In this document: one piece after another, positions 25,444 to 34,242 of the stretch
How positions within the stretch are numbered: the stretch's first letter is position 1
Layout of the letters: each line of letters starts with the position of its first letter
Assembly (NCBI RefSeq): GCF_030378165.1
Contig: NZ_CP119766.1
Coordinates: forward strand, 1,302,001 to 1,366,000
DNA from: Flavobacterium panacagri
Lineage (GTDB): Bacteria > Bacteroidota > Bacteroidia > Flavobacteriales > Flavobacteriaceae
Direction of reading: 5' to 3'
DNA: 64,000 nucleotides
The notes under the pieces: generated by a model
Databases searched by the model: none
What the model was told of the DNA's origin: nothing
Seen by the model: the letters and a program-made list of their open reading frames with translations, nothing else
Position numbers and translations under genes: made by a program

Positions 25444-25486
25444 AACAGATGTGCTTGGTCTAATCAGCCGATAAGCACATTTGTTT
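25444..25486 (+). terminator. Terminator after the DUF4136 gene
   Basis: ATGTGCTT (25449-25456) pairs with AAGCACAT (25473-25480). The stem is extended by ACA/TGT and followed by TTTT. Confidence 0.6.
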
Positions 25487-25550
25487 TCCAAATTCAAGTC
25501 CCCTCTCGAAATTCTTTTTAAGAAGTATTAACAAACAAATCCGCTTAAAA

Positions 25551-26732
25551 ATGATCGATATATTACTTTCTCTATTCTTTTTTATTGCCACGATTGCAGG
25601 TCTTGCTACTTCGTTGATGGTTCTTTTTTCTAAAAAATACTATTCTAAAAGTTTCTTTTTAGGAATGTTTTTATTGAGCCTTGCCGTAGTGAGTATCTAT
25701 AATTTTTATCTGTCGGCAAATATGTTTAAAGAGTTCCCAGATCTCTTTACCATTACAAAATCGTTTATTTTTTTAGCAGCGCCTTGCTCTTTCTTGTATG
25801 TTAGAAACATTTTGTCTCCAAACAACAAAAACAAAAAATACGATTGGGTACATTTTATACCTTTTGGAATCTATTTCGTTTTAACTCTTTTTGTTTACAT
25901 TGGAAGTTTTACCGATTCACAAGTTGTTGATTATGTAGGCTCTATTATCAAAAATCCATTTTCTATCTTGACTTTGACAATTTGGCTTTTTTATGTGTTT
26001 TTTCAAACCATGTTGATTTTAAACTATGATTTGAAAAAGTTCAAAGGAAACCAATTTCACAGAAGCAAAGTAATCAATTGGATTCGAGTTTATAATCTTA
26101 TGATTTTGTTTTTGTTTTCGGCGCTTTTCGTGTATCATTTTTTGTTGAGAAAAATAGATGTGGTCGATATTTCATGTTATTTCCTAATTTCAACGGTTTT
26201 ATTTTTTACCGTTGGCTGGCTGTATTTCAGGCCTCAGATTTTTCATGATGAAGAAGAAACGTTCGATTTTGTAAGCGACAATACACTCCTTGTAAAATCT
26301 AAAGAAACCAAAACCAATCTGCCGATTCCGCACGAGCTAACTACTGATAAAAAAGAAGATTATCTATTGAAATTAGATTATGTTTTAAATGCTCAAAAGT
26401 TGTTTCTAAAGAAAGATTTTGTAATCCGCGACCTTTCAGATGAAACTGGAATATCTGTACATCTTTTATCCAATTTAATCAATTCAGAATTCGGACTTCA
26501 TTTTCAGGATTACGTTAATCTTAAAAGAATTGAATATTTTAAGGAAAAAATAAACGATCCAGAATGGAAAGATTTGTCTCTAGAGGGAATGGCGTGGGGT
26601 TCTGGTTTTAAATCCCGTACAACTTGTTTTAGGGCTTTTATAAAACATACCGGAAAATCTCCTTCAGAATACTTTAAAACCATCAGAATAAATCCAGAAC
26701 GCACTACTACAAGCACTTACTATTTCAAGTAA
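25551..26732 (+). CDS. Membrane-bound AraC-type transcriptional regulator
   Basis: This regulator has 393 residues. Seven predicted membrane helices fill about 1-230: IDILLSLFFFIATIAGLATS, FLGMFLLSLAVVSIYNFYL, FIFLAAPCSFLYV, VHFIPFGIYFVLTLFVYI, LTIWLFYVFFQTMLIL, LMILFLFSALFVYHFLL and YFLISTVLFFTVGWLYF. A C-terminal AraC-type DNA-binding domain spans about 270-375 (FVIRDLSDETGISVHLLSNLIN and SGFKSRTTCFRAFIKHTGKSPSEYF in parts). This architecture senses a membrane or external signal. It is the obvious local regulator for the cluster, but AraC proteins usually bind direct rather than inverted repeats. Confidence 0.85.
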   Translation: MIDILLSLFFFIATIAGLATSLMVLFSKKYYSKSFFLGMFLLSLAVVSIYNFYLSANMFKEFPDLFTITKSFIFLAAPCSFLYVRNILSPNNKNKKYDWVHFIPFGIYFVLTLFVYIGSFTDSQVVDYVGSIIKNPFSILTLTIWLFYVFFQTMLILNYDLKKFKGNQFHRSKVINWIRVYNLMILFLFSALFVYHFLLRKIDVVDISCYFLISTVLFFTVGWLYFRPQIFHDEEETFDFVSDNTLLVKSKETKTNLPIPHELTTDKKEDYLLKLDYVLNAQKLFLKKDFVIRDLSDETGISVHLLSNLINSEFGLHFQDYVNLKRIEYFKEKINDPEWKDLSLEGMAWGSGFKSRTTCFRAFIKHTGKSPSEYFKTIRINPERTTTSTYYFK

Positions 26733-26805
26733 AACTTCTCCTCCATAAACTTCCCATTTATTAGCCGCAGTTGTAAAGTCTTAATTCATTTTAAAACATT
26801 TCAGC

Positions 26806-27771
26806 ATGAAAGCAAAAAATACTATTTCAGGAAAAACATTGCGCCTTTTTTTAATGACAATGTTTGCAATGATTTCATTATACAGCAATGCACAATTAAA
26901 AGGCGGACATATTTTGGGTGCCATGGGACTTCAGTCTGGAACTCAAGCGCCAGAAAACACTTTAAGCGTTTATGTTCCAGCATACATTTATACTGCAAAC
27001 TGTCTGCGAAATGGCGATGGTGATAATATGGGAAATCCCGATTTAATTATGTTTATAACAGGTGTAGGAGCTAACTATGTGAGCGATTTTAAAATTTTAG
27101 GAGCCAATTACGGCGCTACAATTTTGCTGGCAGGAGCTTCTAATACGATTCAGGGAAGTTATATCGATTCTAAAAGTAATTTTGCGTTTACAGATATGTA
27201 TGTACAGCCAATCCAATTAGGCTGGCACAACAAAAAAGCCGACTTTGTTTTCAGCTACCAAATGTATATTCCAACTGGGAAATATGAATTAGGAGGCAGT
27301 AACAACAGCGGATTAGGAATGTTTATGAATGAGTTTTCAGCAGGAACTACTTTGTTTTTTAATGAGAAAAAAACGTTTCATTTATCTGCTTTAGCAGCGT
27401 ACGAAATCAACGGAAAGAAAAAAGATACTGACATTAAAACAGGAGATATTTTAAGTATTGAAGGAGGTCTCGGAAAAACATTCTATTGCATGAATGCCGA
27501 AAAAACAGCTCCAAAAGGAATATGGAATGCCGGATTAATTTATTATTTCCAATATAAAGTTTCAGATGATAAAATTCCAGTTGGAAGTCTAATCCTAGAA
27601 CCAGACAAAGATCATATTGGCGCTGTAGGGGCTGAGGTTAATTATCTTCATATTGGCTGTATGACGCAGGCAGGTTTTAGATGGGTTTCAGAATTTGGAG
27701 CGGTAAATAGATTTCAGGGAAATACTTTTTTTATCACTTTGGCACATGTCTTCAGTCTTAAGAAAAAATAA
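26806..27771 (+). CDS. Outer-membrane transporter-like protein, phenol-degradation MetA/SphA-like
   Basis: The 321-residue protein has a signal peptide to about residue 30 (LYSNAQ). The family-like opening HILGAMGLQSGTQAPENTLSV is followed by amphipathic strands (DMYVQPIQLGWHNKKADFVFSYQMYIPTGKYE in parts). A C-terminal FITLAHVFSLKKK closes it. The 'PxQLGWH' and 'Y.PTGKY' signatures are those of the outer-membrane family annotated as transporter or MetA-pathway of phenol degradation. It probably forms a substrate channel. It lies 74 bp after the regulator gene. Confidence 0.75.
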   Translation: MKAKNTISGKTLRLFLMTMFAMISLYSNAQLKGGHILGAMGLQSGTQAPENTLSVYVPAYIYTANCLRNGDGDNMGNPDLIMFITGVGANYVSDFKILGANYGATILLAGASNTIQGSYIDSKSNFAFTDMYVQPIQLGWHNKKADFVFSYQMYIPTGKYELGGSNNSGLGMFMNEFSAGTTLFFNEKKTFHLSALAAYEINGKKKDTDIKTGDILSIEGGLGKTFYCMNAEKTAPKGIWNAGLIYYFQYKVSDDKIPVGSLILEPDKDHIGAVGAEVNYLHIGCMTQAGFRWVSEFGAVNRFQGNTFFITLAHVFSLKKK

Positions 27772-27820
27772 TGTTTTTAGAATAAGGTAAATTTTAATTG
27801 TAATTAAAGTCAAGCATCTT

Positions 27821-28981
27821 ATGAAAAACAGAAAACGATCAGAAAAAAATATCTTATTCTCGCTTTTGATTCTTTTGGCATTTAATACTTTAAATGCGCA
27901 GAAATATAAAATCAGTGTGAAAGATTCCTTAGATGGAGCTTTTGATTTAAGCGATTACATTATTTATGCACATGGTTTTATTGTGGTTCCAACTATAATT
28001 ACAGAACCAGCTTTAGGAAATATTGGAGGGGCATTAGTTCCTATTTTTCTAAAAAAACACGCTCCAGTAATTGATGAAGACGGCAAAAAACGATTCATAA
28101 ACCCAGACATAACAGGCGGAATCGGAATGTACACAGGAAACAAAAGCTGGATGGCAGGTGCTTTTCGTTCGGCAACTCTGATAAAACCACGAATATTGTA
28201 TCGCGTTGCAGCAGGTTATGGAGACGTGAATTTGTCCTTTTATGCTAACAACAGACCCAATCTGCCAGATCAGGAATTCAAACTTAATTTTAGGTCAACG
28301 ATTTTTTATACCCAATGGCTCAAACAGTTTAAAAATGCAAAATGGAGCGCAGGACCGCAGTATATGTTTTTAAACTCAAAAATAAACCTGCCCGATTTTA
28401 ATTTGCCACCGCCATTTGTAAAACCTGGCGATATAAAAAGTACGGTAAGTCAGCTGGGAGGCGCAATTCAGTTCGATAATAGAGACAACATATTTACACC
28501 AGACAAAGGAATCCGAATTCAGTCCGATTTCTTTTGGTCAGATAACGCAATAGGAAGCGACTACGATGCCTGGCGCGTTAATTTATCAGCAATAGGATAT
28601 TATCCATTAGCTAAAACATTAATTGGCGGACTAAGGGTAGAAGGAGAGCAGGCGTTTGGGAGTCCGCCTTTTTATTTAAGGCCGGGAATTAACCTAAGAG
28701 GAATTCCTGCAGCACGTTATCAAGGTAAAACCAGCATTGTAACCGAAGCCGAATTAAGATGGGACGTTTATAAAAGATGGAGCATTATGGGATTTGGCGG
28801 ACTTGCAAGTGCTTTTGATGATTGGGATCAGGCTTTTGCTAAACCCGTTGTGTACAGTTATGGAACAGGTTTTAGATATTTAGTGGCTCGAAAATTTAAA
28901 CTCCGAATGGGAGTTGATGTTGCCAAAGGAAATGAAGATTGGGCATACTATATCGTTTTTGGAAGCAACTGGATGCGATAA
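27821..28981 (+). CDS. Omp85/BamA-like surface antigen barrel
   Basis: The 386-residue protein has a signal peptide (NTLNAQ near 26). The body fits the 16-stranded barrel part of the Omp85 superfamily without POTRA repeats: QFDNRDNIFTPDKGIRIQ is the typical RDxxxxPxxG motif, GPPFYLRPGINLRG-like sequence (SPPFYLRPGINLRGIPAARYQG in parts) matches the RGY/lid region, and the end FGSNWMR is aromatic-basic. Loss of POTRA domains means it is unlikely to be the essential BamA. It may export or display another product of the cluster. The next feature is a strong terminator. Confidence 0.8.
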   Translation: MKNRKRSEKNILFSLLILLAFNTLNAQKYKISVKDSLDGAFDLSDYIIYAHGFIVVPTIITEPALGNIGGALVPIFLKKHAPVIDEDGKKRFINPDITGGIGMYTGNKSWMAGAFRSATLIKPRILYRVAAGYGDVNLSFYANNRPNLPDQEFKLNFRSTIFYTQWLKQFKNAKWSAGPQYMFLNSKINLPDFNLPPPFVKPGDIKSTVSQLGGAIQFDNRDNIFTPDKGIRIQSDFFWSDNAIGSDYDAWRVNLSAIGYYPLAKTLIGGLRVEGEQAFGSPPFYLRPGINLRGIPAARYQGKTSIVTEAELRWDVYKRWSIMGFGGLASAFDDWDQAFAKPVVYSYGTGFRYLVARKFKLRMGVDVAKGNEDWAYYIVFGSNWMR

Positions 28982-29023
28982 AAGTTACTTGTAAGAAGTT
29001 GATTTATAAAAAAATATTACTTA

Positions 29024-29055
29024 AAAGCCTCAATATTGTTTTATTGAGGCTTTTT
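29024..29055 (+). terminator. Terminator closing the envelope cluster
   Basis: AAAGCCTCAATA pairs with TATTGAGGCTTT around a short TTGTTT loop, followed by T5. Confidence 0.85.
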
Positions 29056-29164
29056 GTCTTAAATAACCTAATAATTTAATCCGTTAAGAAAACATTAACA
29101 ATTAATCGTTACACAAATTGTATAATATTTAATTGTTTTGTAACAAATTAGAAACATTGGAGAC

Positions 29165-29172
29165 TAATTTTG
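29165..29172 (+). promoter_or_regulatory. Probable -7 box of the C1-family peptidase gene
   Basis: TAATTTTG matches TAnnTTTG. The nearest TTTG lies 24 bp upstream (29137-29140), a little longer than usual spacing. Confidence 0.4.
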
Positions 29173-29192
29173 TTAAATCTTAAACATAAATT

Positions 29193-30389
29193 ATGAATAC
29201 ATTTTCATTCAAATCAGTGTTTGCAGCATCAGTATTTTTAGCTGGAACAGCAGGCTGTTTTGCGCAAGACGTGTTAGTAAATTCACTTAAACTAAACGCT
29301 AGCGACAAAAGTAAAGAGAACTTTAAATTTACAGAAGTAATTAATCTAGGTACAACATCAGTAAAATCTCAAGGATCGTCTGGAACTTGCTGGAGTTACT
29401 CAACAAATTCATTCTTAGAGTCAGAAATGATTCGTTTAGGAAAACAGCCGGTAGAGTTATCTCAAATCTACTCTGCAAGAAATGTGTATGTTGAGAAAGG
29501 AATTAACTACGTTCGTATGCACGGAGCGATTACGCTTGGTGATGGAGGTGCTCTTCACGATGTAATTAATATGTATAAAAAATACGGAACTGTACCGAGA
29601 GAAGTTTACACTGGATTGAACTACGGAACGGACAAAAATAAATTTGCTGAAATGGCTGCGCTTATCGAAGGCGTTTTGGCTGCAGTAGTTAAAAATCCTA
29701 ACGGAGAATTGACACCAAACTGGCAAAAAGCTTACGCAGCAGTTATTGATTCTTATTTAGGAAAAGTGCCGGATAACTTTACTTACAAAGGAAAAAACTA
29801 TACGCCACAATCTTTTGCTAAAGAAGTAGTAGGAATTAACCCAGATGAATATGTAGAATTATCATCTTTTACTAATACACCATACTACCAAAAAACAACG
29901 ATGATGGTGCCAGACAACTGGTCATTGGATCAAGTTTACAACGTAAAATTGAACGATATGACAGATGTTATCGACAACGCGTTGAAAAAAGGATATACTG
30001 TAGCTTGGGCAACAGATGTTAGCGAAAAAACATTCAGCTGGAAAAATGGTGTGGCTTATGTAGCAACGAAAAAATTCGACGATATGACTGCTGAAGAAAA
30101 AGCAGACTTATTTAACGGACCAAAAGCAGAACCAGAAATTAGTCCAGAAATGCGTCAGGCAGCGTTTGATAACTACACTACAACAGACGACCACGGAATG
30201 CACATTATTGGTTTAGCAAAAGACCAAACTGGAAAAGAATACTATATCGTAAAAAATTCTTGGGGAGAAACAAACGACTACAAAGGTTTCTTGTTTGTAA
30301 CTAAGAACTTCGTAAAATATAAAACTACTGCATTACTAGTAAACAAAGGAGGAATTCCTGGTGAACTTGCTAAGAAATTAGGAGTTTAA
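29193..30389 (+). CDS. Secreted bleomycin hydrolase-like C1 cysteine peptidase
   Basis: This is an exported papain-fold aminopeptidase or endopeptidase of the bleomycin hydrolase (PepC) branch. A signal peptide ends near residue 25 (GCFAQ). The oxyanion Gln60 and catalytic Cys66 lie in KSQGSSGTCWSYS. Catalytic His337 lies in DDHGMHIIGL and Asn355 in IVKNSWGE. The length of 398 residues is shorter than cytosolic PepC of about 445. The signal peptide is unlike the cytosolic enzymes and suggests peptide scavenging in the periplasm or outside. It is monocistronic, with a terminator at 30418-30456. Confidence 0.9.
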   Translation: MNTFSFKSVFAASVFLAGTAGCFAQDVLVNSLKLNASDKSKENFKFTEVINLGTTSVKSQGSSGTCWSYSTNSFLESEMIRLGKQPVELSQIYSARNVYVEKGINYVRMHGAITLGDGGALHDVINMYKKYGTVPREVYTGLNYGTDKNKFAEMAALIEGVLAAVVKNPNGELTPNWQKAYAAVIDSYLGKVPDNFTYKGKNYTPQSFAKEVVGINPDEYVELSSFTNTPYYQKTTMMVPDNWSLDQVYNVKLNDMTDVIDNALKKGYTVAWATDVSEKTFSWKNGVAYVATKKFDDMTAEEKADLFNGPKAEPEISPEMRQAAFDNYTTTDDHGMHIIGLAKDQTGKEYYIVKNSWGETNDYKGFLFVTKNFVKYKTTALLVNKGGIPGELAKKLGV

Positions 30390-30417
30390 TTAGAGTTAGA
30401 AATTTTATAGAAAACAG

Positions 30418-30456
30418 AAAAGCGCTGCAATGAGAATTGTGGCGCTTTGTTTTTTA
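30418..30456 (+). terminator. Terminator after the C1 peptidase gene
   Basis: AAAGCGCTGCAA and TTGTGGCGCTTT form a stem with one G-T pair, followed by a T-run. Confidence 0.75.
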
Positions 30457-30467
30457 CAAAGGAAAAC

Positions 30468-30497
30468 TTGTTAAAAATATTTTTTTTCGTACCTTTG
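30468..30497 (+). promoter_or_regulatory. Promoter of the small membrane protein gene
   Basis: TTG at 30468-30470 and TACCTTTG at 30490-30497 are separated by 19 bp, a full consensus match just after the previous terminator. Confidence 0.7.
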
Positions 30498-30542
30498 TAA
30501 AACAAAAATCGGGAATTCAAAAAATTCTTGGCGGAAAAAAAA

Positions 30543-30773
30543 ATGGCGTTCTTTACTGTTCTGGCAAATTTAATATTATTTCTAGGGGCTTTTAGTTCCT
30601 TAATACAAGAACCTGCCGATACAAAGGCAAATTACTTTAAAGTAAATGTTATCATAATTAGTAATGGTGAAAATAATTCAAAAATAAATAAGTCAGATAT
30701 GGAAAAAAAAGTAAAACAAATTGAAGTTCAAAGTCCAGAAAACAATGTAAAGAACCCATCTCCTGTTCATTAA
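30543..30773 (+). CDS. Small secreted or membrane protein of 76 residues
   Basis: I do not recognise this family. The ORF begins with ATG at 30543 (MAFFTVLANLILFLGAFSS), a hydrophobic segment of about 20 residues that can be a signal anchor. A polar, lysine- and asparagine-rich tail follows, ending KNPSPVH. A TTG start 15 bp upstream is possible but less likely. It is bracketed by a consensus promoter (30468-30497) and a terminator (30791-30828), which supports a real independent transcript. It could instead be a non-coding RNA. Confidence 0.55.
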   Translation: MAFFTVLANLILFLGAFSSLIQEPADTKANYFKVNVIIISNGENNSKINKSDMEKKVKQIEVQSPENNVKNPSPVH

Positions 30774-30790
30774 TTTTTTTGTCAACATAT

Positions 30791-30828
30791 AAAAAAAGAG
30801 GTTATCAAATATTTGGCAACCTCTTTTT
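30791..30828. terminator. Bidirectional terminator
   Basis: GAGGTT and AACCTC enclose a second small stem (CAAAT/ATTTG), with A7 on the left and T8 on the right. Confidence 0.8.
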
Positions 30829-30901
30829 TTTCGACTTCTAGTGAAAAAATATCAAGTTCTAAGGTGATATGTTTTTATGAATATTAATTTGAAAACTACG
30901 G

Positions 30902-33145
30902 TTAGCTAGTTATGATTTTTATTTGTCCTGAAAAATCTTTAAGTACATAATCAGAAACAACATTGCAAGCTGATTTAATCATTTGATCCGTATATGGTTT
31001 TTGAAGTCTAATTATACCGTGAGATCCATCATGCATTAAAGAATATAAAAATTCATTTTCAGTAAAATTATCTATCCTTTCACAAAAAGTATTAAGATCA
31101 ATATCTGGCGCTATAAATCGATTTATTGTCTCTAGTACGTGTCTTAGAGAATTTGGTGTTGTATGTGATGGATTTTTAGTTCCTTGAGATATTTCATAAA
31201 TATCTCTAAGATGTTCTTCGTAAGGCATTATCAATTCATTGCCTAGTGTCTCAAGCTTGTTGTTTTCTAGAATAAATTTCTGATCTATAACTTTATTTCT
31301 AATTATAATAGACATAAATTCTAAGTTATGTGTAAGAATTATTAATCTTAATCTTGAAATATTGAACAGTTTATCTAGGGTTCTTATAATTTGTGATGTT
31401 GCATAAACAAAGTGGAAATCTTGACTAGATATGGGGTCATCAATGATAAAAAATAATTTGCTATAGTCCTCTTCTTTATTGATAGATCTATGTGATTCCG
31501 CAATAAAATAACAAAACGCAACAATGCTCTTTTCACCATTACTTAAAACATCGCTCGCATTTGATTCTAATAAGTGATTTTTGAATTTTATACAAAAGGT
31601 TTTATCATCGAAGGAATATTTGGAACCAAAAAATTTAGTTAGTAATTGGGTGAAAGTCTCTACAACTTTTTGTTTTTTTGAAATTTTTTCATTCTGTTCC
31701 TTTTTTAAAATCTCTTCGCTTAAAGTTTTAATTTTAGAATTGTAATTGTTTATTTCTTCTATTTTTTCAGATTCTATTTTTTTTAATTCATTAAATCTCG
31801 CTCTGCATAGTCTTTTATTTAGATCTAGCTTTTCGGTGCTAATATTGTTTTTTTTATCATTGAAACTTTTTATTATTGCTGAGTTTTGTAGAATTATTTC
31901 ATTCTGATCTTGAATCCATAATTGGAGATTTTTTATTGCTTTTTTAATACTATCATCTAAAAGTGAAATTGAAATGTCTTCTTTCTTTTTTTCGAGTGCA
32001 TCATCAATTATTTTATAGCTTGATTCTAATTTCGTTAAGTCTTCCAGTTCTTTTAAATTAATGCTTGCTAACGAGGGAATATATTTTTGATTTTTTAAAT
32101 ATTCAATTTCAAGATTCTTAAATGATTTTAAAATTTCATTGTTTTCTTTTTTCTCTACATTTAATTGTAATAATAAATCATTAGCTTTTTTTATTTGAAT
32201 TGCTTCAGTTTCTGAAAGATATTCCAAATATTGATCAATTAGTTTTAAAGCATTTTCTTCAAGATTTTGCTCACAAAAAGGACATTCATTAGTTTTTTCT
32301 TTTAATAAAGAGATCCCTGTTTCGACAAATCCCTGTTTGTTTTTTATTTTAGTTTTGAAACTATCAGCAATACTGCTTCTACTAAATTTTTCATCTAGAA
32401 AAGAGATTATATTATCGAGAGTTTCAGTTTTCTTTAGATAACTAACATTTCTTAAGTCTTGTAAATTATCAGGAAGTGCTTTTAGCTGGTTATGTTTACT
32501 TATTAAATCATTGAAACTTTCTAATTCGACTACATTGAATTCAGGGTTGAACAAGTTATTAAAAGTAATGTTTTGATAATCGCCAGTATTTTTTCTAATG
32601 GATAAATCATCTAGATCTTTTATAGCTTTTGCAACTTTTAATTTTAATTCTTCTTCTTTTGTTTTAAGTTCGTTAGAATTTGTTTTAAGTTCATCTTTCT
32701 CTTTTGTTAAATCAATTTTTTCTTTTCCAAGTATGTAACCTTCTATTTCTCCACTAGGCTTGTATTTTAGCCCTTCTAAATTTTCTTTTATATAATCATC
32801 ATTAAATACGCGAAAGATGTAATCAGTTGTGTCTTTTGAAATGTTTGGGGTTTTGTCTCTTTTTATAGAGAACTCTAATTCTCTAATTATGCTAGGTTCG
32901 GTACTGTTCGTTATTTTGAATTTAAAAGAACCATCATTCTTTCCAATGGTTAATAATTTATTGGAATCGTTATTATCTAGTTCTTCTTTGTTTAATAATC
33001 TAAATGCCCTGCTTAGAAAGGTCTTACCCGTCCCATTATTTGCATAAATTCCCATTTCTAATGTACTGATATGGATTTTAGTATTTAGAGACTCATGTGG
33101 TCCTAAATTAACAGTAGATAACTCAAATGTAATGTTCTTAGCCAT
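30902..33145 (-). CDS. rloC: RloC/PrrC-like anticodon nuclease with SMC-type ATPase and zinc hook
   Basis: This is a 747-residue AAA_13-type ATPase. Walker A is at 35-42 (ANNGTGKT). Long coiled coils run about 140-560 and are interrupted by a zinc-hook CPFC at 288-291. The ABC signature is in VLSNGEKSIVAF, Walker B in LFFIIDDPISSQD and the switch histidine in ILTHNLEF. In the C-terminal 80 residues Arg668, Glu672 and His705 stand in almost the spacing of the PrrC nuclease triad (R-x3-E, then His), followed by DGSHG. Such proteins cut tRNA anticodons when activated by phage or DNA damage. No restriction-modification genes adjoin it. A related AAA_13 defence ATPase without nuclease activity is the alternative. 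Confidence 0.75.
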   Translation of the reverse strand: MAKNITFELSTVNLGPHESLNTKIHISTLEMGIYANNGTGKTFLSRAFRLLNKEELDNNDSNKLLTIGKNDGSFKFKITNSTEPSIIRELEFSIKRDKTPNISKDTTDYIFRVFNDDYIKENLEGLKYKPSGEIEGYILGKEKIDLTKEKDELKTNSNELKTKEEELKLKVAKAIKDLDDLSIRKNTGDYQNITFNNLFNPEFNVVELESFNDLISKHNQLKALPDNLQDLRNVSYLKKTETLDNIISFLDEKFSRSSIADSFKTKIKNKQGFVETGISLLKEKTNECPFCEQNLEENALKLIDQYLEYLSETEAIQIKKANDLLLQLNVEKKENNEILKSFKNLEIEYLKNQKYIPSLASINLKELEDLTKLESSYKIIDDALEKKKEDISISLLDDSIKKAIKNLQLWIQDQNEIILQNSAIIKSFNDKKNNISTEKLDLNKRLCRARFNELKKIESEKIEEINNYNSKIKTLSEEILKKEQNEKISKKQKVVETFTQLLTKFFGSKYSFDDKTFCIKFKNHLLESNASDVLSNGEKSIVAFCYFIAESHRSINKEEDYSKLFFIIDDPISSQDFHFVYATSQIIRTLDKLFNISRLRLIILTHNLEFMSIIIRNKVIDQKFILENNKLETLGNELIMPYEEHLRDIYEISQGTKNPSHTTPNSLRHVLETINRFIAPDIDLNTFCERIDNFTENEFLYSLMHDGSHGIIRLQKPYTDQMIKSACNVVSDYVLKDFSGQIKIITS

Positions 33146-33400
33146 TATGTTGCAGTTTTAGTAATTAAAAAACAGTTCATTTTTATAACTTATTTCGGAA
33201 CTTCTTATTCAATATCATTTTGCTAAATAAACTATTTTTGATGAAAAAGAATGATAGTATAAATACCTGATTTTTAATTAAGAAACTAAAATAAATTTTT
33301 CGAGTTAAATGTATGTTTTTGATTTTTAGATATTTTATGGATTTCCATAAAACCTAGTTGAATTAAAAAAAAAGAAATATCAAATAGAAAGTTAATAAAC
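33146..33400. other. AT-rich intergenic region upstream of the RloC-like gene
   Basis: No gene or strong hairpin is seen before the terminator at 33401. I could not find a convincing TTG/TAnnTTTG pair for the RloC-like gene. Confidence 0.4.
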
Positions 33401-33433
33401 AAAAAAAGAGGCGCAATCAATGCGCCTCTTTTT
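33401..33433. terminator. Bidirectional terminator after the XRE pseudogene
   Basis: AGAGGCGCA pairs with TGCGCCTCT around ATCAA, with A-run and T-run on the two sides. Confidence 0.85.
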
Positions 33434-33457
33434 ATTTTGTATATTCAAAATCAGAAT

Positions 33458-33853
33458 TTATTTCCCCTTCATCAACCTCTCCAAATACTCCACTTTATCC
33501 TTTTCAGCCTGAACCAAACGCTCATAAAGTTCCACAACTTTATCAAGAGGATTAAATGAGCAATTGTGGTTTACAGTTGGACCACTATGAACAACAGAGC
33601 CTTCGTAGTTGTTTTGGATATTGTTTAGAATTGCTTCTTCAGAAAAATTCTTAATTCCTTCTACAGACACTCCAAGAGCTTCAGCAATAGCCTTAAGTTT
33701 TTATTCGTCTATGGTTTCACTGTTTTCAATAGTAGAAATAGCTTGTTGGTTGGTGCCTAAAGCCTGCGCCAAAGCTTCCTGCTTCATATCGCGAAGTTCA
33801 CGGATACGGCTTATTTTTCGCCCAATATGGTTTGGTTTTGTAAGTGTGCTCAT
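33458..33853 (-). pseudogene. XRE-family regulator interrupted by an in-frame stop
   Basis: Reading from the ATG at 33853 gives a helix-turn-helix start: MSTLTKPNHIGRKISRIREL, then RDMKQEALAQALGTNQQAIS, then TIENSETIDE. A TAA codon follows at 33701-33703. The same frame continues KLKAIAEALGVSVEGIKNFS and then to LERLMKGK at 33458. Restoring one codon gives a normal regulator of about 131 residues with a Cro/C1 domain and a C-terminal helical tail. A single GAA-to-TAA change would explain the break. An internal ATG at 33670 could still make a 70-residue tail without the DNA-binding domain. A sequencing error is possible. Confidence 0.85.
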
Positions 33854-34242
33854 ACTTCAAAGATATTTAAAATTCCTGAAAATTTATTTGTGCTATAAAA
33901 TACAAATCGCTTCTGTATGACAAATGGTTATTGTGTTTCGATACAAAAGAATCTATTGTGTAATTCGCCGGAACAAAAATACAATTTTTCGCACAATGAG
34001 TCTGAAGGTTATAAAAATAAAAATAATAATCATAAATCGATAAAAAAGTTCTTAAAAAAGCTTAGAACCATTTTCATAGAAGCAAAGTAAGGAAGCTTTC
34101 TCCCTAATCAGGAAGCCAAAATAAGAAAACGGCATTTAAACGGTTTTTCCAGTTTTTTATAGAGATTGTAAAGGTGTAACTCGCTGAATTAGATATATTT
34201 AATAAAATTTTAAGACAAAACGTTAATTTTATTGAATTATCT
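33854..34242. other. Intergenic region without recognised features
   Basis: I see no gene, tRNA or clear terminator in this stretch of about 390 bp between the XRE pseudogene and the TPR-like gene. Confidence 0.5.

Noticed and set aside
25551..26732. AraC-type protein as the binder of the 28-bp palindrome
   Set aside because: AraC-family domains usually recognise direct repeats as two sub-sites, so the palindrome suggests a different dimeric regulator. Not excluded, but not claimed.
27821..28981. The essential outer-membrane assembly factor BamA
   Set aside because: The protein has only 386 residues and no POTRA repeats, so it is an Omp85-like barrel of another kind.
16401..28981. Polysaccharide utilisation locus
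   Set aside because: There is no SusC/SusD pair and no glycoside hydrolase or lyase, so the sulfatase alone does not make this a PUL.
30902..33145. Ordinary RecF/SMC DNA-repair protein
   Set aside because: The overall layout (hook with a single CPFC, short heads and the C-terminal R-E-H segment) fits RloC-type proteins better, although a non-nuclease AAA_13 protein cannot be excluded without alignment.
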